A stretch of DNA of 9,898 bases from a bacterium. Its GTDB lineage: Bacteria > Desulfobacterota > UBA8473. A model generated the notes under the pieces. The model had not been told where the DNA came from. It did no database searches and saw nothing but the letters and a program-made list of their open reading frames with translations. Position 1 is the first letter of the stretch, and every line of letters starts with the position of its first letter. The position numbers were made by a program, and so were the translations under genes. This document shows, piece by piece, positions 1-6,803 of this stretch. The stretch is from assembly GCA_009773075.1 (NCBI GenBank), contig WOUX01000017.1:1-9898 (forward strand). The letters are read 5' to 3'.

Positions 1-716
1 GTTCCTGGCTCATGCGATTTCATACGCAAACCGCAGGTTGTTCTCTAACTGCCCAGCAACCTTACAATAATGTGGTAAGGACTGCTTTTGAAGCCCTGGC
101 AGCAGTTTTGGGGGGTACCCAATCATTACACACCAATTCCCTGGATGAAGTACTAGCCTTACCAACTGAGGAATCAGCGACTATCGCACTACGAACCCAA
201 CAGATAATTGCCGAAGAAACAGGAGTAGCAAATACTATTGACCCTCTGGGTGGTTCTTACTTTGTTGAGTCTCTAACCAACAGAATGGAAGAAGATGCAA
301 TGGAATATATAAACAAGATTGATGAGATGGGAGGGATTATTGAAGCCATTGAAAGAGGTTATCCGCAAAATGAAATAGCCAAGGCTGCATACCATTATCA
401 ACAACAGATTGACAGGGAAGAAAAGACAATGGTCGGTGTTAACAAGTATGTGATGGAAGAGACTATTTCTATTGAGACCCTGAAAATATCGCCGGACTTA
501 GAGAAGATACAGATAGCCAGAACAAGGGAAGTAAAGGAAAATCGACACAACGGTAAGGTGAATGCCTGTTTAGATAAGATCCGGAGTGCCTGTGAAAGAA
601 ATGGTAATGTGATGCCTCCTATACTTGATGCAGTTAAAGAATACGCCACACTGCAGGAGATCTGTGATGTGTTTAGGGAAGTCTTTGGGGTATATCGTGA
701 TCCGGGAATGTTTTAA
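1..716 (+). CDS. Methylmalonyl-CoA-mutase-type large (alpha) subunit, C-terminal part (5' truncated by window edge)
   Basis: The reading frame is open from the first bases (codons in phase with position 3) to a TAA at 714-716, so the gene starts outside the window and about 238 residues are visible. The fragment opens with the MRFHTQTAG / LTAQQPYNN signature of the acyl-CoA mutase TIM barrel. It continues with AALAAVLGGTQSLHTNS-like and ALPTEES segments, then the NTIDPLGGSYFVE block and an IERGYPQNEIA helix. It ends at GVYRDPGMF without a B12-binding domain, as expected for the family form in which that domain is a separate protein; the next gene supplies it. The complex would interconvert methylmalonyl-CoA and succinyl-CoA using adenosylcobalamin in the cytoplasm. 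The residues that separate methylmalonyl- from isobutyryl- or 2-hydroxyisobutyryl-CoA mutases lie mostly upstream, so substrate is inferred only. Family assignment is very secure. Confidence 0.93.
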   Translation, partial: SWLMRFHTQTAGCSLTAQQPYNNVVRTAFEALAAVLGGTQSLHTNSLDEVLALPTEESATIALRTQQIIAEETGVANTIDPLGGSYFVESLTNRMEEDAMEYINKIDEMGGIIEAIERGYPQNEIAKAAYHYQQQIDREEKTMVGVNKYVMEETISIETLKISPDLEKIQIARTREVKENRHNGKVNACLDKIRSACERNGNVMPPILDAVKEYATLQEICDVFREVFGVYRDPGMF

Positions 717-730
717 ATACGGGAGGGAAA

Positions 731-1159
731 ATGGATTCTGAGGTCAAAGTGAGGATAATGATCGCGAAACCTGGACTGGACGGGCATGATCGGGGTGCAA
801 AGATAATCGCTAGAGGGCTGAGGGATGCTGGATATGAGGTAATCTATACAGGTCTGCATCAAACCCCGGAACAGATTGTAAATGCTGCCATTCAGGAGGA
901 TGTAGATGCCATTGGGCTTAGCAGTTTAGCAGGGGCACATAAACATTTGTTCTTACAGGTAGTCAAACTGTTAGAGAAAAATGTGGCAGGTGATATAATA
1001 GTTTTTGCAGGGGGTATCATCCCCGATGAAGACATTCCTGAACTTATGGGGATCGGGATCAGGGCAATCTTCCGTCCGGGAACCAAGATTGAAGACGCCG
1101 TTAACTGGGTTAAGACCAATGTAAAACCAAGGGTAACTCCTCAGGTGGATAGGCTGTAG
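731..1159 (+). CDS. Cobalamin-binding small subunit of methylmalonyl-CoA-type mutase
   Basis: This 142-residue protein is essentially one B12-binding Rossmann-like domain. The base-off/His-on motif DxHxxG is visible as D17-G-H19-D-R-G22, followed by GLSSL (62-66) and the GG of FAGGIIP (94-95), the three loops that hold the cobalamin tail. The length fits the stand-alone small subunit rather than the C-terminus of a fused mutase. A strong Shine-Dalgarno, GGGAGGG at 721-727, sits 3 bases before the ATG, and the gap to the upstream large-subunit stop is only 14 bases, so the two are surely cotranscribed and form one enzyme. The stop codon (1157-1159) lies inside the repeat structure that fills the following gap. 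The chaperone gene meaB, which often follows in other genomes, is absent here. Confidence 0.94.
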   Translation: MDSEVKVRIMIAKPGLDGHDRGAKIIARGLRDAGYEVIYTGLHQTPEQIVNAAIQEDVDAIGLSSLAGAHKHLFLQVVKLLEKNVAGDIIVFAGGIIPDEDIPELMGIGIRAIFRPGTKIEDAVNWVKTNVKPRVTPQVDRL

Positions 1160-1260
1160 GCAGTTAGCCTGTAGGAGGAAATCATGCGCGACCTGAACGG
1201 ATAGACTGTAGACTGTAGCCTAACAGCCCAACAGCCTACAGTCTAAACAACCTGAGGAGT
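1136..1260. repeat. Heptad-repeat inverted element 1
   Basis: The gap after the mutase genes is built of degenerate 7-bp units with the consensus AGRCTGT. Two TAGACTG units run in tandem at 1202-1215. The complement of this unit recurs at 1232-1245, giving a 10-bp perfect inverted repeat TAGACTGTAG (1209-1218) / CTACAGTCTA (1236-1245). Further copies (AGGCTGT, AGGCAGT, then inverted AGCCT) lie at 1151-1170 and run over the stop codon of the upstream gene. An 11-bp exact inverted repeat, ACTCCTCAGGT (1136-1146) / ACCTGAGGAGT (1250-1260), brackets the whole. It could be a REP-like or MITE-like element, or a structured RNA or terminator region. There is no U-run typical of an intrinsic terminator. 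Confidence 0.7.
1172..1204 (+). other. Orphan ribosome binding site with six-codon ORF (possible decapitated gene start)
   Basis: TAGGAGGAA at 1172-1180 is a near-perfect Shine-Dalgarno, 5 bases before an ATG at 1184. The frame reads M-R-D-L-N-G and then stops at 1202-1204, exactly where the tandem heptad units begin. The position, just after the B12-binding subunit, is where many genomes place meaB, and proteins of that family often begin M-R-[DE]-L. I infer that a following gene may have been lost and only its start remains. It could equally be chance or a short leader peptide. Confidence 0.35.
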
Positions 1261-1274
1261 AACAAACCAGGAAG

Positions 1275-1328
1275 ATGAGAGGTCTAAGAGCACACCCCTC
1301 AGAGGGAAGCTCTAAGAAATGGTTTTAG
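1275..1328 (+). other. 17-codon ORF immediately upstream of tmk (speculative leader)
   Basis: An ATG at 1275, directly behind AGGAAG, opens a 17-codon frame that stops at 1326-1328, three bases before the tmk ATG. The tmk start itself has only a weak ribosome binding site (TTTTAGGG), so translation could be handed over from this short frame. There is no recognisable protein similarity. It may be chance. Confidence 0.15.
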
Positions 1329-1331
1329 GGT

Positions 1332-1973
1332 ATGTTTATTACGTTTGAGGGGATAGAGGGCTGTGGTAAGACTACACAGATTAACCTGATGGGGAGTTTT
1401 CTTGATACAAAGGGGCTTCCTTATATAATTACAAGGGAACCTGGTGGTACTGAAATAGGAGAAGAAATAAGAAAGATACTATTGTCCTCTAAAAATAAAG
1501 ACATGAGTCTTACCACTGAGTTATTTCTATATATAGCCAGCAGGGCTCAGCATATTAAAGAGGTGATTAAGCCGGCTCTGGCGAATAAAAAAATCGTACT
1601 CTGTGATCGCTTTAGTGATGCCACCATTGCCTATCAGGTGTATGCCAGAGGGTTTGATCTTAAGCTGGTCAAGAAATTGAATCAACTGGCCACTTACGGT
1701 TTAACCCCTGATATTACAATACTTTTTGACTGCCCGGTGGATGTTGGTCTAACGAGAGCAATGGGGAGGATACGTTCAGAAACAAATCAGGCAAAAGAGG
1801 ATAGATTTGAAAGAGAGGATAGAAACTTCCACGAAAAAGTCAGAGAAGGATATTTGAAGGTTGCTAAGAAAAAAAATGAAAGGATTATAGTTATTGGTGG
1901 AACCAAAGACAGAGATATAATACACCAAGAGATCTGTAATACCGTATTTCCAAAAATAATTGCAGAAAGATAG
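1332..1973 (+). CDS. tmk: Thymidylate kinase
   Basis: This cytoplasmic enzyme phosphorylates dTMP to dTDP with ATP, an essential step of dTTP supply. The 213-residue length is standard. The P-loop is FEGIEGCGKTTQ (residues 5-16), the dTMP-binding loop is TREPGGT (34-40), and the DRF motif is at 92-94, followed by SDATIAYQ. A LID-like stretch with R-x-x-x-E and DRFERED follows around residue 155-165. The ATG at 1332 places the P-loop at the usual distance from the N-terminus. Its Shine-Dalgarno is weak. The downstream gene starts 4 bases after the tmk stop, so tmk and holB are one transcription unit, a pairing conserved in many bacteria. Confidence 0.97.
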   Translation: MFITFEGIEGCGKTTQINLMGSFLDTKGLPYIITREPGGTEIGEEIRKILLSSKNKDMSLTTELFLYIASRAQHIKEVIKPALANKKIVLCDRFSDATIAYQVYARGFDLKLVKKLNQLATYGLTPDITILFDCPVDVGLTRAMGRIRSETNQAKEDRFEREDRNFHEKVREGYLKVAKKKNERIIVIGGTKDRDIIHQEICNTVFPKIIAER

Positions 1974-1977
1974 AAGG

Positions 1978-2952
1978 ATGTCGTTTAAAGACGTACTTGG
2001 ACAGGATAGACAGATTGAGATAATAAAGAGGGCAATAGAGAATAATCGGATACCCCATGCCTACCTTTTTCTTGGAGAAGAAGGTGTAGGGAAAAGACGT
2101 ACTGCATTAACGCTGGCCAAAGCACTAAACTGCTGGGCTGAACCTGCTGATTCCTGTGATGAATGCGGGTCATGCAGAAAGATTATAAATGGAAACCATC
2201 CTGATGTTACTGTTGTTGAGCCAGAGGGAAACTCAATAAAGATCAACCAGATTAGAGAAATACAGAGGGTTCTCAAATATAAACCATATGAAGGTAAAAA
2301 AAAGGTATGTATAATACCAAATGCCGAAAAGATGAATCTGGCAGCAGCAAATTCCATTCTTAAGACTCTGGAGGAACCATCCCCTGATATAGTACTTATA
2401 TTGATAACCACCAGTCCCCATCTGGTATTATCAACTATTAATTCCAGGTGTCAAAAGCTTAAATTTCAGCCACTGACAAATGATTTAATCTCCAAAATAA
2501 TCAAAGAGAAACTGGGGAAAGATGAAGATGCCTCTTTAAAGATAGCATCTTTAGCAAGCGGAAGTCTGAATAGGGCATATGAACTGTCTGAAGGGACTAC
2601 CCTGGAGTATAGAAATAGACTTATCGAAAAGATTAGTGCCCTTTCCCCCAATAACATCAATGAGACCTTTGAGTTTGCAGAAGAAATGTCAAAGGAAAGA
2701 GAAGAACTTGTTGGCACCCTTCAATTTCTAAAGGCTTGGTTTAGAGATATTTTAATCTTTAAAGAGAACTGTCCATTGGGTCGGTTGATAAATATTGATT
2801 TTCTAGAAGAGATAAAAAGACTTTCGGGAAGGTTTACTACAACGGATTTATTGGGGAAATTGAGGATAATAAATGACGCAGAATTGGCATTACTGCGAAA
2901 TTCCAATAAGCGTCTAACACTGGAAGTGATGTTAGGGGAACTCTGTCAATAA
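1978..2952 (+). CDS. holB: DNA polymerase III delta-prime subunit (clamp loader ATPase)
   Basis: This clamp-loader subunit helps place the sliding clamp on primed DNA. Counting from the ATG at 1978 (324 residues), the AAA+ P-loop GEEGVGK is at 33-39. A four-cysteine zinc module (C52, C60, C63, C66) follows, then KINQIREIQ (88-96), a degenerate Walker B region IIPNAEKM (112-119), the LEEPSPD loop (131-137) and the SRC arginine-finger motif (156-158). The frame stays open to a TTG at 1960 inside tmk. I prefer the ATG because MSFKDVLGQ is the normal family N-terminus and AGAAAG at 1963-1968 lies at workable spacing. The intact P-loop and zinc cysteines are more DnaX-like than in E. coli delta-prime, but the length and the tmk-holB-ricT context favour HolB. 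Confidence 0.93.
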   Translation: MSFKDVLGQDRQIEIIKRAIENNRIPHAYLFLGEEGVGKRRTALTLAKALNCWAEPADSCDECGSCRKIINGNHPDVTVVEPEGNSIKINQIREIQRVLKYKPYEGKKKVCIIPNAEKMNLAAANSILKTLEEPSPDIVLILITTSPHLVLSTINSRCQKLKFQPLTNDLISKIIKEKLGKDEDASLKIASLASGSLNRAYELSEGTTLEYRNRLIEKISALSPNNINETFEFAEEMSKEREELVGTLQFLKAWFRDILIFKENCPLGRLINIDFLEEIKRLSGRFTTTDLLGKLRIINDAELALLRNSNKRLTLEVMLGELCQ

Positions 2953-2960
2953 GAGGTCAC

Positions 2961-3084
2961 TCCAATTCAGATATTAAGACTATAGACCTCAGACCTCAGA
3001 CATCAGACTGAAGAGGGGGAAATAGCCAGGGATTACACAATTGGAGAGTCTAGTGTCTAACGTCTGAAGTCTGGTGTCTGAATT
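2961..3084. repeat. Heptad-repeat inverted element 2
   Basis: The gap between holB and ricT holds a second array of 7-bp units, here AGACNNN. On the left, AGAC cores occur at 2977, 2984, 2991, 2998 and 3005, a strict 7-base step. On the right (3047-3084) the complementary GTCT core recurs at or near the same step. The outer ends AATTCAGA (2964-2971) and TCTGAATT (3077-3084) are exact inverted repeats, and a nested pair TCCAATT (2961-2967) / AATTGGA (3039-3045) allows an alternative fold. The arms are imperfect, differing by one heptad. The architecture matches element 1 although the filler bases differ. No protein or RNA family is recognised. Confidence 0.7.
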
Positions 3085-3119
3085 GCACTAACAGTATGAG
3101 AGTGAGATGCGGGGGATAA

Positions 3120-3956
3120 ATGAAGGTTGCAGGGGTAAAATTTAGAGATAACGGCAAAGTTTATGATTTTGATGCAGGGGAGTTGAACCTTCAGGTTAAT
3201 AGTCGAGTAGTTGTGGGAACAGAGAAGGGTATTGGGATAGGGACTGTTGTTAAGATGACAATTATAGAAGATATCAGTTTATTAGATAAGTCGCTTAAAA
3301 AGATACTTAGAAAAGCTGACGAAAACGATTTAAACGCTGAAATAATGAATCAGGAAAGAGAGAAAGAAATACATAAAATATGTCTGGACGAGATAAAGAA
3401 CTGTAACCTGCCAATGAAGCTGGTAGAAGTGGAATGTTTATTTGATGGTTCTAAGATTGTCTTTTACTTTACTTCCGAAAGCAGGGTGGATTTCCGAGAA
3501 TTAGTAAAGAGGCTTGCCCAGAGACTCCACACAAAAATTGAGATGCGTCAGATAGGGGTGAGAAATGAGACAAAGATGGTAGGAGGTATAGGGAATTGTG
3601 GAAGGGAATTTTGTTGTTCAACCTTTTTGAAAGGTTTTGAACCAGTATCCATTAAAATTGCAAAAGACCAAAATCTGGCTTTAAACCCGGCAAAAATCTC
3701 TGGTGTCTGTGGAAGATTGATGTGTTGTTTGGCTTTTGAACACGAAACCTATCTTGAACTTAAAAAAGACATGCCGAAGTTCGGTCAGACGGTATTAACT
3801 CTTCAGGGGAAAGGAAGGGTTGTAGAGCAAAATATAATCGAACAGAAGGTTATTGTTGAACTGGAGGACGGGAAAGAGGTAAAGGTTTCTATCAGTGAAA
3901 TCAAAGAAGAGGGAGCCTTAAGAAAACACAAGAAAAAACGTCAAATGGATATATAG
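3120..3956 (+). CDS. ricT: PSP1-domain protein, RicT (YaaT) family
   Basis: The protein has 278 residues and carries the C-terminal PSP1 domain. It shows the family's cysteine signatures GGIGNCGREFCC (C160, C165, C166) and GVCGRLMCCLAFE (C197, C202, C203). In Bacillus subtilis RicT forms the Y-complex with RicA and RicF, binds iron-sulfur clusters and promotes RNase Y-dependent RNA maturation; outside Firmicutes its role is little known. GGGGG at 3111-3115 serves the ATG at 3120. The tmk-holB-ricT order matches the conserved Firmicute order, but no ricA or ricF partner lies nearby. A lysine-rich tail (KHKKKR) ends the protein. Heptad element 2 fills the gap upstream and may affect its expression. 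Confidence 0.92.
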   Translation: MKVAGVKFRDNGKVYDFDAGELNLQVNSRVVVGTEKGIGIGTVVKMTIIEDISLLDKSLKKILRKADENDLNAEIMNQEREKEIHKICLDEIKNCNLPMKLVEVECLFDGSKIVFYFTSESRVDFRELVKRLAQRLHTKIEMRQIGVRNETKMVGGIGNCGREFCCSTFLKGFEPVSIKIAKDQNLALNPAKISGVCGRLMCCLAFEHETYLELKKDMPKFGQTVLTLQGKGRVVEQNIIEQKVIVELEDGKEVKVSISEIKEEGALRKHKKKRQMDI

Positions 3957-4004
3957 ATGAACATAAAAAATCTCTTTGGAGATTGCTCAGGAGATCGAAT
4001 TTGA
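3957..4004 (+). other. 15-codon ORF between ricT and the cyclase gene (possible coupling ORF)
   Basis: An ATG at 3957 begins directly after the ricT stop and opens M-N-I-K-N-L-F-G-D-C-S-G-D-R-I. Its TGA (4002-4004) overlaps the TTG (4001-4003) that I prefer as the cyclase start. A TTGA overlap of this kind is typical of translationally coupled genes. No separate Shine-Dalgarno is seen, so it would depend on termination of ricT translation. It may have no product of its own. Confidence 0.25.
3989..4003 (+). promoter_or_regulatory. Ribosome binding site fixing a TTG start for the cyclase
   Basis: AGGAG at 3989-3993 lies 7 bases before TTG 4001-4003, the only well-spaced Shine-Dalgarno near this gene. 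The upstream in-frame TTG at 3983 has GGAG (3978-3981) just one base before it, too close for initiation. I therefore start the protein at 4001, six residues shorter than the longest frame. Confidence 0.6.
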
Positions 4005-6241
4005 GAAAACATTTGAAATTAAATGGCTTTAAAATTAGCTTGTTTATCACTGTGATGGTAATTACTGTTTATTTTATAGGAGTTCCCTTTTTGGATTTAA
4101 TGGAACTCAAAGCCTTGGATTTACGGTTTATTTCTCGTGGTTCGGTTAAGCCAGGAAGTGAAGTAGTAATTGCAGCCATAGATGAAAAAAGTTTGGATGA
4201 GTTGGGAAGGTGGCCATGGTCTCGAAAAAAGATCGCAAGGCTGATTGATACCTTGACCAGATATGAGGTCAGGAGTATAGGTTTTGATATAGTATTTGCT
4301 GAACCGGATGAGAATTCTGATTTAGCAGGGGCAGCTTTTTTTAAGAAAAAGGTTGAAGAATTGAGGATAACCGATCGGGAATTAATGGAATATATATCCA
4401 CGGCTGAAAGAGAAGCTGACAATGATGAGATACTTGCAAAGGCCATAAAGAGATCAAATAGAGCAATTCTAGGGTACTTTTTCCATACATCAAAAAAAGG
4501 GCTTGAGCACCTGAAAGAAAAAGGGATGGATATGGAATTCAAGAACATATTACCATCTAAGTATCCTTCTGTCAGGCATCAATCCAATGAAGCTAAAAAG
4601 GTCTCCTTAACAGAGGCATATTCAGTGGAGAGCAACCTTAAAAAGCTCTCCGTTGCTGCCAAAGGAAGTGGTTATTTCAACATGTTTCCAGACAGGGATG
4701 GAACTGTCCGTTGGTGTCCTTTAGTGGTCCAATACAAAGATCAATTCTTTCCTCCCTTATCCTTGATGGTTCTACACCATTATCTAGACTCTCCACTCTT
4801 ATCGGTGAATATTGCAGACTATGGTATAGATGGGGTCCAGCTTGGCAGGGTTACGATCCCTACTGATGAGAAGGGGAGAATGCTTATTAACTATGCCGGT
4901 CAACAAAAGACTTTTCCCCATTATTCTATTGCAGATATTCTAGGTGATCGTATTCCTGCCTCTGCCTTGAAGGACAAGATTGTACTTGTAGGAGCAACCG
5001 CTACAGGAATCTATGATATGAGGGTTACCCCATTTAGCAGTGTATATCCTGGTATAGAAATCCACGCCAACATTATCGACAATATACTTCGTGAACATTT
5101 CCTGATGCGTCCAGAATGGACTGTTGTTGTGGATATATTATTTATTTTGGGATTGGGACTGCTTCTGGGTTTTATATTACCTAAATTGAAGGCTGTCTGG
5201 GGCGCACTTACTGCTGTCCTTTTCTTTTTTGGTTTCTTCATGCTGAACAGATATCTGTTCGTGGACAAAGGGGTGTGGATAAATATTGTATACCCTTTCT
5301 TGACTCTCCTCCTGGTTTATATTGGGGTTACAATATTTCGTTATATGACAGAGGAGCGAGAAAAGAAGAAGATAAAAGGGGCGTTTCACTACTATCTCAC
5401 TGCTTCTGTGATTAATGAGATGCTAAAGAATCCAGAAAAGCTAAAACTTGGGGGAGAAAAAAAGGATCTTACGGTTTTATTTTCTGATATAAGGGGTTTT
5501 ACCACAATCTCAGAAGGGCTATCTCCAGAGATGCTCGTTAAACTGCTAAATGAATATCTGACTGTCATGACAGACATAGTCTTTAAATATGATGGTCTCC
5601 TGGATAAATACATGGGAGATGCCATTATGGCGGTTTATGGGGCTCCGTTGGATCAAGAAGACCATGCCGAAAGGGCATGCTATACAGCCCTGGATATGAT
5701 GGATGGGCTTAAAGTTCTCCAAGAAAAATGGGAAGCCGAGGGAACACCTAGATTCAATATAGGTATAGGCGTAAACTCCGGGCCAATGGTGGTTGGAAAC
5801 ATGGGCTCACAGAGAAGATTTGACTACACAGTAATGGGAGATAGCGTCAATCTCAGTTCCCGATTAGAGGGTGCTAACAAGCAATACAGTACAAATATAA
5901 TAATTGGTGAAGTAACCTATGAAAAAGTCAGGGATAAGTTTCTCTGTAGAGAACTGGACTCTGTGAGGGTTAAGGGAAAGGATTTGCCAGTTAAGATATA
6001 TGAATTGGTTGGAAGGAACGAGGTGTCTGATGAGGTTAAAAACGTCCTTTACCTATTTCACCAGGGTCTTGAAGAATACAAGGGAAGGAAATGGCAAGAA
6101 GCCATTGAGACCTTTAATAAGGTTTTGGACATAAAGCCAGATGATTATCCATCGAAACTCTACGTGGAAAGAAGCAAAGATCTGATGGAAGCTCCACCAC
6201 CTGAAGATTGGGATGGGGTATTTACAATGAAGACTAAATAA
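4001..6241 (+). CDS. CHASE2-domain membrane adenylate/guanylate cyclase with C-terminal TPR-like tail
   Basis: From TTG 4001 the protein has 746 residues. An N-terminal membrane helix (about 10-30) leads into an extracytoplasmic CHASE2 sensor (about 35-355, with DIVFAEPDE and a late KIVLVGATA-TG-YD segment). Three membrane helices follow (about 373-393, 398-415, 426-447), then a linker and a class III cyclase domain (about 485-670). Metal-binding aspartates are D496 (LFSDIRGFT) and D540 (KYMGDAI). Lysine K536 and T610 (YTVMGD) sit at the purine-selecting positions, a K/T pair that favours ATP, and N617 and R621 are the transition-state residues. The catalytic set is complete, so it should be active as a homodimer making cAMP. 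Residues about 683-724 resemble one TPR repeat. An external signal is presumably sensed by CHASE2; the ligand is unknown. Confidence 0.92.
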   Translation: MRKHLKLNGFKISLFITVMVITVYFIGVPFLDLMELKALDLRFISRGSVKPGSEVVIAAIDEKSLDELGRWPWSRKKIARLIDTLTRYEVRSIGFDIVFAEPDENSDLAGAAFFKKKVEELRITDRELMEYISTAEREADNDEILAKAIKRSNRAILGYFFHTSKKGLEHLKEKGMDMEFKNILPSKYPSVRHQSNEAKKVSLTEAYSVESNLKKLSVAAKGSGYFNMFPDRDGTVRWCPLVVQYKDQFFPPLSLMVLHHYLDSPLLSVNIADYGIDGVQLGRVTIPTDEKGRMLINYAGQQKTFPHYSIADILGDRIPASALKDKIVLVGATATGIYDMRVTPFSSVYPGIEIHANIIDNILREHFLMRPEWTVVVDILFILGLGLLLGFILPKLKAVWGALTAVLFFFGFFMLNRYLFVDKGVWINIVYPFLTLLLVYIGVTIFRYMTEEREKKKIKGAFHYYLTASVINEMLKNPEKLKLGGEKKDLTVLFSDIRGFTTISEGLSPEMLVKLLNEYLTVMTDIVFKYDGLLDKYMGDAIMAVYGAPLDQEDHAERACYTALDMMDGLKVLQEKWEAEGTPRFNIGIGVNSGPMVVGNMGSQRRFDYTVMGDSVNLSSRLEGANKQYSTNIIIGEVTYEKVRDKFLCRELDSVRVKGKDLPVKIYELVGRNEVSDEVKNVLYLFHQGLEEYKGRKWQEAIETFNKVLDIKPDDYPSKLYVERSKDLMEAPPPEDWDGVFTMKTK

Positions 6242-6343
6242 CTTATTAATTATCTCTTTACTTTTTGTTGAAATAATGGTAATAAGATTTTCACCATATA
6301 CAATCACCATTAATATTAAAGAAAAAGCGGGGGCTAATTTTTA

Positions 6344-6655
6344 ATGCTTACCTTGATTATAACGATACATATAATCGTGTGCATTGCACTGATTATGATT
6401 GTACTCTTGCAAACCGGAAAGGGCGCAGAGATGGGAGCCGCTTTTGGAGGTTCTAGCTCAACTATTTTTGGTAGTAGTGGACCTGGCAGTTTTCTTGAAA
6501 AATTAACAGCCGCTGCCGCCATTATTTTTATGTTAACTTCTCTTTCTCTGGCGTATTTTTCTTCTCAACGACCAGCTTCGTCGATTATGCAAGAGGGGTC
6601 TACACCGGCTAAACAAAATATTCCAAAATCCCCTGATTCTCCAAAGAACAAATAA
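6344..6655 (+). CDS. secG: Preprotein translocase subunit SecG
   Basis: SecG is the small accessory subunit of the SecYEG protein-export channel. The 103-residue product has two membrane helices (about 2-22 and 52-72). These flank the family's conserved cytoplasmic loop: LLQTGKGAEMGAAFGG, then the Ser/Gly-rich SSSTIFGSSGPGSFLEKLT. A polar tail rich in Pro, Ser and Lys follows. A G-rich ribosome binding site (GCGGGGG, around 6328-6333) precedes the ATG by about 10 bases. A leucine tRNA gene lies 27 bases downstream, a secG-tRNA-Leu neighbourhood seen in many bacteria. The 102-base gap upstream of secG shows only short direct repeats (TCACCAT at 6291 and 6304) and no clear promoter or terminator. 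Confidence 0.95.
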   Translation: MLTLIITIHIIVCIALIMIVLLQTGKGAEMGAAFGGSSSTIFGSSGPGSFLEKLTAAAAIIFMLTSLSLAYFSSQRPASSIMQEGSTPAKQNIPKSPDSPKNK

Positions 6656-6682
6656 CAGGAACAACACACCTGCTAATTATGT

Positions 6683-6769
6683 GCCGAAGTGGTGGAATTT
6701 GGTAGACACGCCATCTTGAGGGGGTGGTGGGCAATCCCCGTGCGGGTTCGAGTCCCGCCTTCGGCACCA
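6683..6769 (+). tRNA. tRNA-Leu (anticodon GAG)
   Basis: The acceptor arms GCCGAAG (6683-6689) and CTTCGGC (6759-6765) pair fully, followed by discriminator A and an encoded CCA. The anticodon loop TTGAGGG gives anticodon GAG (6718-6720), reading CUC and CUU. A long class II variable arm with GGG/CCC pairing (6729-6741) and a T-arm GCGGG-TTCGAGT-CCCGC (6742-6758) are present. The 87-base length fits tRNA-Leu. It lies just after secG in the same direction and may be cotranscribed. Confidence 0.97.
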
Positions 6770-6770
6770 T

Positions 6771-6788
6771 ATAATTTTTAATAATTAT
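6771..6788. terminator. AT-only hairpin between convergent genes (weak terminator candidate)
   Basis: ATAATT (6771-6776) and AATTAT (6783-6788) form a 6-bp AT stem immediately after the tRNA. Plus-strand secG/tRNA and minus-strand genes converge here, so a terminator is expected. The stem lacks GC pairs, so support is weak. Confidence 0.2.
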
Positions 6789-6803
6789 CAATAAATCAAT
6801 AAC

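Noticed and set aside
1..100. Cobalamin riboswitch for the mutase genes
   Set aside because: The 5' end of the operon is outside the window and no B12-box-like sequence is visible in the gaps present.
1150..1250. CRISPR-like array in the heptad regions
   Set aside because: The repeat units are only 7 bp, adjacent without spacers, degenerate and present in both orientations. No cas genes are present.
1960..1977. TTG at 1960 as the holB start, overlapping tmk
   Set aside because: The ATG at 1978 gives the standard MSFKDVLGQ N-terminus. The six extra residues are not family-like.
6242..6343. Intrinsic terminator after the cyclase gene
   Set aside because: TAATGGT (6274) and ACCATTA (6306) can pair over 7 bp, but the stem is AT-rich, the loop is long and no U-run follows.
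6742..6769. attB/attL duplication of the tRNA-Leu 3' end marking an island
   Set aside because: I found no second copy of the T-arm/acceptor sequence in the window and no integrase gene, so an integrated element cannot be supported here.
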